Of a DNA stretch of 64,000 nucleotides, positions 57,801 through 64,000 are shown piece after piece (the stretch's first letter is position 1; every line of letters begins with the position of its first letter). The notes under the pieces are model-generated. The model was not told the origin of the DNA. It saw only the letters and a list, made by a program, of their open reading frames with translations, and made no database searches. This stretch comes from Monomorium pharaonis (Eukaryota > Arthropoda > Insecta > Hymenoptera > Formicidae), in the NCBI RefSeq assembly GCF_013373865.1, contig NC_050468.1, positions 13,847,496 to 13,911,495 on the forward strand, in the 5' to 3' direction. Position numbers and translations under genes: made by a program.

Positions 57801-60800
57801 ACTCAAGTTTTTCGAGCAAAATAATTGTTTAAAAAATGTTTTAATTAATTATATCACCTGAACTCTATAGAAACATATTGTACGCGTCCCGATCTATATG
57901 AGAATTACTTTATAATAAATAAATCTGTCGATATTCGATTAGCACTTGACGTGTAGCCTTAAAAATTCAAGTTATTCGGGCAAAATAATTGTTTAAAAAA
58001 TGTTTTAATTAATTATATCACCTGAACTCTAGAGAAACATATTGTACGCGTCCCGATCTGTATGAGAATTACGTTCGAATAAATAGATCTGTCGATATTC
58101 GATTAGCACTTGACGTGTAGCCTTAAAAATTCAAGTTTTTCGGGCAAAATAATTGTTTAAAAAATGTTCTAATTAATTATATCACCTGAACTCTATAGAA
58201 ACATATTGTACGCGTCCCGATCTATATGAGAATTACGTTCAAATAAATAGATCTGTCGATATTCGATTAGCACTTGACGTGTAGCCTTAAAAATTCAAGT
58301 TTTCTGGGCAAAATAATTGTTTAAAAAATGTTTTAATTAATTATATCACCTGAACTCTATAGAAACATATTGTACGCGTCCCGATCTATATGAGAATTAC
58401 TTTATAATAAATAGATCTGTCGATATTCGATTAGCACTTGACGTGTAGCCTTAAAAACTCAAGTTTTTCGAGCAAAATAATTGTTTAAAAAATGTTTTAA
58501 TTAATTATATCACCTGAACTCTATAGAAACATATTGTACGCGTCCCGATCTATATGAGAATTACTTTATAATAAATAAATCTGTCGATATTCGATTAGCA
58601 CTTGACGTGTAGCCTTAAAAATTCAAGTTATTCGGGCAAAATAATTGTTTAAAAAATGTTTTAATTAATTATATCACCTGAACTCTAGAGAAACATATTG
58701 TACGCGTCCCGATCTGTATGAGAATTACGTTCGAATAAATAGATCTGTCGATATTCGATTAGCACTTGACGTGTAGCTTTAAAAATTCAAGTTTTTCGGG
58801 CAAAATAATTGTTTAAAAAATGTTCTAATTAATTATATCACCTGAACTCTATAGAAACATATTGTACGCGTCCCGATCTATATGAGAATTACGTTCAAAT
58901 AAATAGATCTGTCGATATTCGATTAGCACTTGACGTGTAGCCTTAAAAATTCAAGTTTTCTGGGCAAAATAATTGTTTAAAAAATGTTTTAATTAATTAT
59001 ATCACCTGAACTCTATAGAAACATATTGTACGCGTCCGGAACAATATGAGAATTACGTTCAAATAAATAGATCTGTCGATATTCGATTAGCACTTGACGT
59101 GTAGCCTTAAAAATTCAAGTTTTTCGGGCAAAATAATTGTTTAAAAAATGTTCTAATTAATTATATCACCTGAACTCTATATAAACATATTGTACGCGTC
59201 CCGATCTATATGAGAATTACTTTATAATAAATAGATCTGTCGATATTCGATTAGCACTTGACGTGTAGCCTTAAAAATTCAAGTTTTTCGGGCAAAATAA
59301 TTGTTTAAAAAATGTTTTAATTAATTATATCACCTAAACTCTATAGAAACATATTGTACGCGTCCGGAACAATATGAGAATTCCGTTGAAATAAACAGAT
59401 CTGTCGATATTCGATTAGCACTTGACGTGTAGCCTTAAAAACTCAAGTTCTTCGGGCAAAATAATTGTTTAAAAAATGTTCTAATTAATTATATCACCTA
59501 AACTCTATAGAAACATATTGTATGCGTCCCGATCTATATGAGAATTACGTTCGAATAAATAGATCTGTCGATATTCGATTAGCACTTGACGTGTAGCCTT
59601 AAAAATTCAAGTTTTTCGGGCAAAATAATTAATTAAAAAATGTTCTAATTAATTATATCACCTGAACTCTATATAAACATATTGTACGCGTCCCGATCTA
59701 TATGAAAATTACTTTATAATAAATAGATCTGTCGATATTCGATTAGCACTTGACGTGTAGCCTTAAAAATTCAAGTTTTTCGGGCAAAATAATTGTTTAA
59801 AAAATGTTTTAATTAATTATATCACCTAAACTCTATAGAAACATATTGTACGCGTCCGGAACAATATGAGAATTCCGTTGAAACAAACAGATCTGTCGAT
59901 ATTCGATTAGCACTTGACGTGTAGCCTTAAAAACTCAAGTTTTTCGGGCAAAATAATTGTTTAAAAAATGTTTTAATTAATTATATCACCTGAACTCTAT
60001 ATAAACATATTGTACGCGTCCCGATCTATATGAAAATTACTTTATAATAAATAGATCTGTCGATATTCGATTAGCACTTGACGTGTAGCCTTAAAAATTC
60101 AAGTTTTTCGGGCAAAATAATTGTTTGAAAAATGTTTTAATTAATTATATCACCTAAACTCTATAGAAACATATTGTACGCGTCCGGAAAAATATGAGAA
60201 TTCCGTTGAAACAAACAGATCTGTCGATATTCGATTAGCACTTGACGTGTAGCCTTAAAAACTCAAGTTTTTCGGGCAAAATAATTGTTTAAAAAATGTT
60301 TTAATTAATTATATCACCTGAACTCTATAGAAACATATTGTACGCGTCCGGAACAATATGAGAATTACGTTGAAACAAACAGATCTGTCGATATTCGATT
60401 AGCACTTGACGTGTAGCCTTAAAAACTCAAGTTTTTCGGGCAAAATAATTGTTTGAAAAATGTTTTAATTAATTATATCACCTGAACTCTATAGAAACAT
60501 ATTGTACGCGTCCGGAGCAATGTGAAAATTACGTTCAAATAAATAAATCTGTCGATATTCGATTAGCACTTGACGTGTAGCCTTAAAAATTCAAATTTTT
60601 CAAGAAAAATAATTGTTTAAAAAATGTTTTAATTAATTATATCACCTAAACTCTATAGAAACATATTGTACGCGTCCGGAACAATATAAGAATTCCGTTG
60701 AAACAAACAGATCTGTCGATATTCGATTAGCACTTGACGTGTAGCCTTAAAAATTCAAGTTTTACGGGCAAAATAATTGTTTATAAAATGTTCTAATTAA

Positions 60801-63800
60801 TTATATCACCTGAACTCTATAGAAACATACTGTACGCGTCCCGATCTATATGAGAAATACGTTCAAATAAATAGATCTGTCGATATTCGATTAGAACTTG
60901 ACGTATAGCCTTAAAAATTCAAGTTTTTCGGGCAAAATAATTGTTTAAAAAATGTTTTAATTAATTATATCACCTGAACTTCATAGAAACATATTGTACG
61001 CGTCTCGAACTATATGAGAAATACGTTCAAATAAATAGATCTGTCGATATTCGATTAGCACTTGACGTGTAGCCTTAAAAATTCAAGTTTTTCGGGCAAA
61101 ATAATTGTTTAAAAAATGTTTTAATTAATTATATCACCTAAACTCTATAGAAACATATTGTACGCGTCCGGAACAATATGAGAATTCCGTTGAAACAAAC
61201 AGATCTGTCGATATTCGATTAGCACTTGACGTGTAGCCTTAAAAACTCAAGTTTTTCGGGCAAAATAATTGTTTAAAAAATGTTCTAATTAATTATATCA
61301 CCTAAACTCTATAAAAACATATTGTATGCGTCCCGATCTATATGAGAATTACGTTCAAATAAATAGATCTGTCGATATTCGATTAGCACTTGACGTGTAG
61401 CCTTAAAAATTCAAGTTTTCTGGGCAAAATAATTGTTTAAAAAATGTTTTAATTAATTATATCACCTGAACTCTATAGAAACATATTGTACGCGTCCGGA
61501 ACAATATGAGAATTACGTTCAAATAAATAGATCTGTCGATATTCGATTAGCACTTGACGTGTAGCCTTAAAAACTCAAGTTTTTCGGGCAAAATAATTGT
61601 TTAAAAAATGTTCTAATTAATTATATCACCTAAACTCTACAGAAACATATTGTATGCGTCCCGATCTATATGAGAATTACGTTCAAATAAATAGATCTGT
61701 CGATATTCGATTAGCACTTGACGTGTAGCCTTAAAAATTCAAGTTTTTCGGGAAAATAATTGTTTAAAAAATGTTCTAATTAATTGTATCACCTGAACTC
61801 TATAGAAACATATTGTACGCGTCCCGATCTATTTGAGAATTACGTTCAAATAAATAGATCTGTCGATATTCGATTAGCACTTGACGTGTAGCCTTAAAAA
61901 CTCAAGTTTTTCGAGCAAAATAATTGTTTAAAAAATGTTTTAATTAATTATATCACCTGAACTCTATAGAAACATATTGTACGCGTCCGGAACAATATGA
62001 GAATTACGTTCAAATAAATAGATCTGTCGATATTCGATTAGCACTTGACGTGTAGCCTTAAAAATTCAAGTTTTTCGGGCAAAATAATTGTTTAAAAAAT
62101 GTTCTAATTAATTATATCACCTGAACTCTATATAAACATATTGTACGCGTCCCGATCTATATGAGAATTACTTTATAATAAATAGATCTGTCGATATTCG
62201 ATTAGCACTTGACGTGTAGCCTTAAAAATTCAAGTTTTTCGGGCAAAATAATTGTTTAAAAAATGTTTTAATTAATTATATCACCTAAACTCTATAGAAA
62301 CATATTGTACGCGTCCGGAACAATATGAGAATTCCGTTGAAACAAACAGATCTGTCGATATTCGATTAGCACTTGACGTGTAGCCTTAAAAACTCAAGTT
62401 TTTCGGGCAAAATAATTGTTTAAAAAATGTTCTAATTAATTATATCACCTGAACTCTATAGAAACATATTGTATGCGTCCCGATCTATATGAGAATTACG
62501 TTCGAATAAATAGATCTGTCGATATTCGATTAGCACTTGACGTGTAGCCTTAAAAATTCAAGTTTTTCGGGCAAAATAATTGTTTAAAAAATGTTCTAAT
62601 TAATTATATCACCTGAACTCTATATAAACATATTGTACGCGTCCCGATCTATATGAAAATTACTTTATAATAAATAGATCTGTCGATATTCGATTAGCAC
62701 TTGACGTGTAGCCTTAAAAATTCAAGTTTTTCGGGCAAAATAATTGTTTAAAAAATGTTTTAATTAATTATATCACCTAAACTCTATAGAAACATATTGT
62801 ACGCGTCCGGAACAATATGAGAATTCCGTTGAAACAAACAGATCTGTCGATATTCGATTAGCACTTGACGTGTAGCCTTAAAAACTCAAGTTTTTCGGGC
62901 AAAATAATTGTTTAAAAAATGTTCTAATTAATTATATCACCTAAACTCTATAGAAACATATTGTACGCGTCCCGATCTATATGAGAATTACGTTCAAATA
63001 AATAGATCTGTCGATATTCGATTAGCACTTGACGTGTAGCCTTAAAAATTCAAGTTTTCTGGGCAAAATAATTGTTTAAAAAATGTTTTAATTAATTATA
63101 TCACCTGAACTCTATAGAAACATATTGTACGCGTCCGGAACAATATGAGAATTACGTTCAAATAAATAGATCTGTCGATATTCGATTAGCACTTGACGTG
63201 TAGCCTTAAAAATTCAAGTTTTTCGGGCAAAATAATTGTTTAAAAAATGTTTTAATTAATTATATCACCTAAACTCTATAGAAACATATTGTACGCGTCC
63301 GGAACAATATGAGAATTCCGTTGAAACAAACAGATCTGTCGATATTCGATTAGCACTTGACGTGTAGCCTTAAAAACTCAAGTTTTTCGGGCAAAATAAT
63401 TGTTTAAAAAATGTTCTAATTAATTATATCACCTAAACTCTATAAAAACATATTGTACTGCGTCCCGATCTATATGAGAATTACGTTCAAATAAATAGAT
63501 CTGTCGATATTCGATTAGCACTTGACGTGTAGCCTTAAAAATTCAAGTTTTCTGGGCAAAATAATTGTTTAAAAAATGTTTTAATTAATTATATCACCTG
63601 AACTCTATAGAAACATATTGTACGCGTCCGGAACAATATGAGAATTACGTTCAAATAAATAGATCTGTCGATATTCGATTAGCACTTGACGTGTAGCCTT
63701 AAAAATTCAAGTTTTTCGGGCAAAATAATTGTTTAAAAAATGTTCTAATTAATTATATCACCTGAACTCTATATAAACATATTGTACGCGTCCCGATCTA

Positions 63801-64000
63801 TATAAGAATTACTTTATAATAAATAGATCTGTCGATATTCGATTAGCACTTGACGTGTAGCCTTAAAAATTCAAGTTTTTCGGGCAAAATAATTGTTTAA
63901 AAAATGTTCTAATTAATTATATCACCTGAACTCTATAGAAACATATTGTACGCGTCCCGATCTATATGAGAATTACGTTCAAATAAATAGATCTGTCGAT
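54880..64000 (+). repeat. 164-bp satellite array, about 55 monomers, continuing past the window
   Basis: The landmark CTTGACGTGTAG recurs every 164 bp (55157, 55321, 55485, 55649, 55813, 55977 ... 63849). 55321 to 63849 is exactly 52 periods, net of one 1-bp deletion near 61753 and one 1-bp insertion near 63456. Each monomer contains TTAATTAATTATATCACC, TATTGTACGCGTCC, GTCGATATTCGATTAGCAC and CTTAAAAA-TCAAG. Variants split mainly at CCCGATCTATATG versus CCGGAACAATATG and at CTTTATAATAAAT versus GTTCAAATAAAT or GTTGAAACAAAC. The first two monomers are clearly more diverged. There is no open frame and no spacer DNA. Confidence 0.97.
55181..59772 (+). repeat. Higher-order repeat: two copies of a 14-monomer, 2,296-bp unit
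   Basis: Rare monomer variants recur 2,296 bp apart: TCAAGATTTTCGGG (55344/57640), CTCTAGAGAA (55731/58027 and 56387/58683), GTAGCTTTAAAAA, GAAATAAACAG, GTTCTTCGGG, TTGTATGCG and AATTAATTAAAAAATG (57331/59627). I found no difference between the two copies at the positions compared. Periodicity breaks at about 59,773, where TTTTCTGGGC is replaced by TTTTTCGGGC. Confidence 0.9.

Noticed and set aside
54880..64000. CENP-B-box-like motif in the satellite monomer
   Set aside because: TTCGGGCAAAAT and ATTCGATTAGCAC were compared with the NTTCG....A..CGGG pattern, and the required positions do not align.

Overview
This window looks like nuclear DNA of an insect. It has an AT-rich background broken by CpG-rich islands, many long (GA/CT)n microsatellites, foldback elements with TA or TTA target sites, a BEL/Pao LTR retrotransposon, and one intron-containing gene of the arthropod SLC36/PAT amino-acid-transporter type. 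A hymenopteran, perhaps an ant, would fit the base composition and element mix. That is an impression, because no species-diagnostic sequence was recognised.

Layout. 1-11,220 is gene-poor: AT-rich DNA alternating with GC-rich low-complexity islands, a diverged tandem duplication at 4.7-5.2 kb and a TA-flanked foldback element at 9.4 kb. 11,265-15,191 (minus strand) holds the only gene I can support. It is a proton-coupled amino acid transporter-like gene whose seven coding exons join in frame to 444 codons. Its start codon appears to be split by an intron, and its second exon exists in two tandem copies of 87 nt that would give alternative N-termini. From 15.2 to 28.4 kb there is a GC-rich probable promoter region, then non-coding DNA with simple repeats and decayed DNA-transposon pieces.

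28,409-30,747 is an unusual composite. Imperfect terminal inverted repeats of about 120 bp, flanked by a 10-bp direct repeat, enclose about 11.4 tandem copies of a 153-bp unit and no reading frame. It is followed by a nearly perfect 338-bp palindrome (30,861-31,198), a 104-bp foldback (33,160-33,263), two inverted arms of about 210 bp separated by 0.9 kb (33,414-34,736), and a 407-bp terminal-inverted-repeat element (39,325-39,731).

49,452-54,544 is a BEL/Pao retrotransposon with both LTRs and a 5-bp target duplication. Its Gag-protease frame is long and open, but the protease active-site Asp is replaced by Gly. The reverse transcriptase, RNase H and most of the integrase are deleted, so it is a dead copy.

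From about 54,880 to the end of the window is a satellite array of 164-bp monomers, about 55 copies. Part of it is a higher-order repeat of 14 monomers (2,296 bp), present as two copies in which I found no difference. The outermost monomers are diverged, as expected for an array edge, and the array runs off the window. The contig therefore appears to cross from gene-poor chromatin into a satellite block, possibly pericentromeric.
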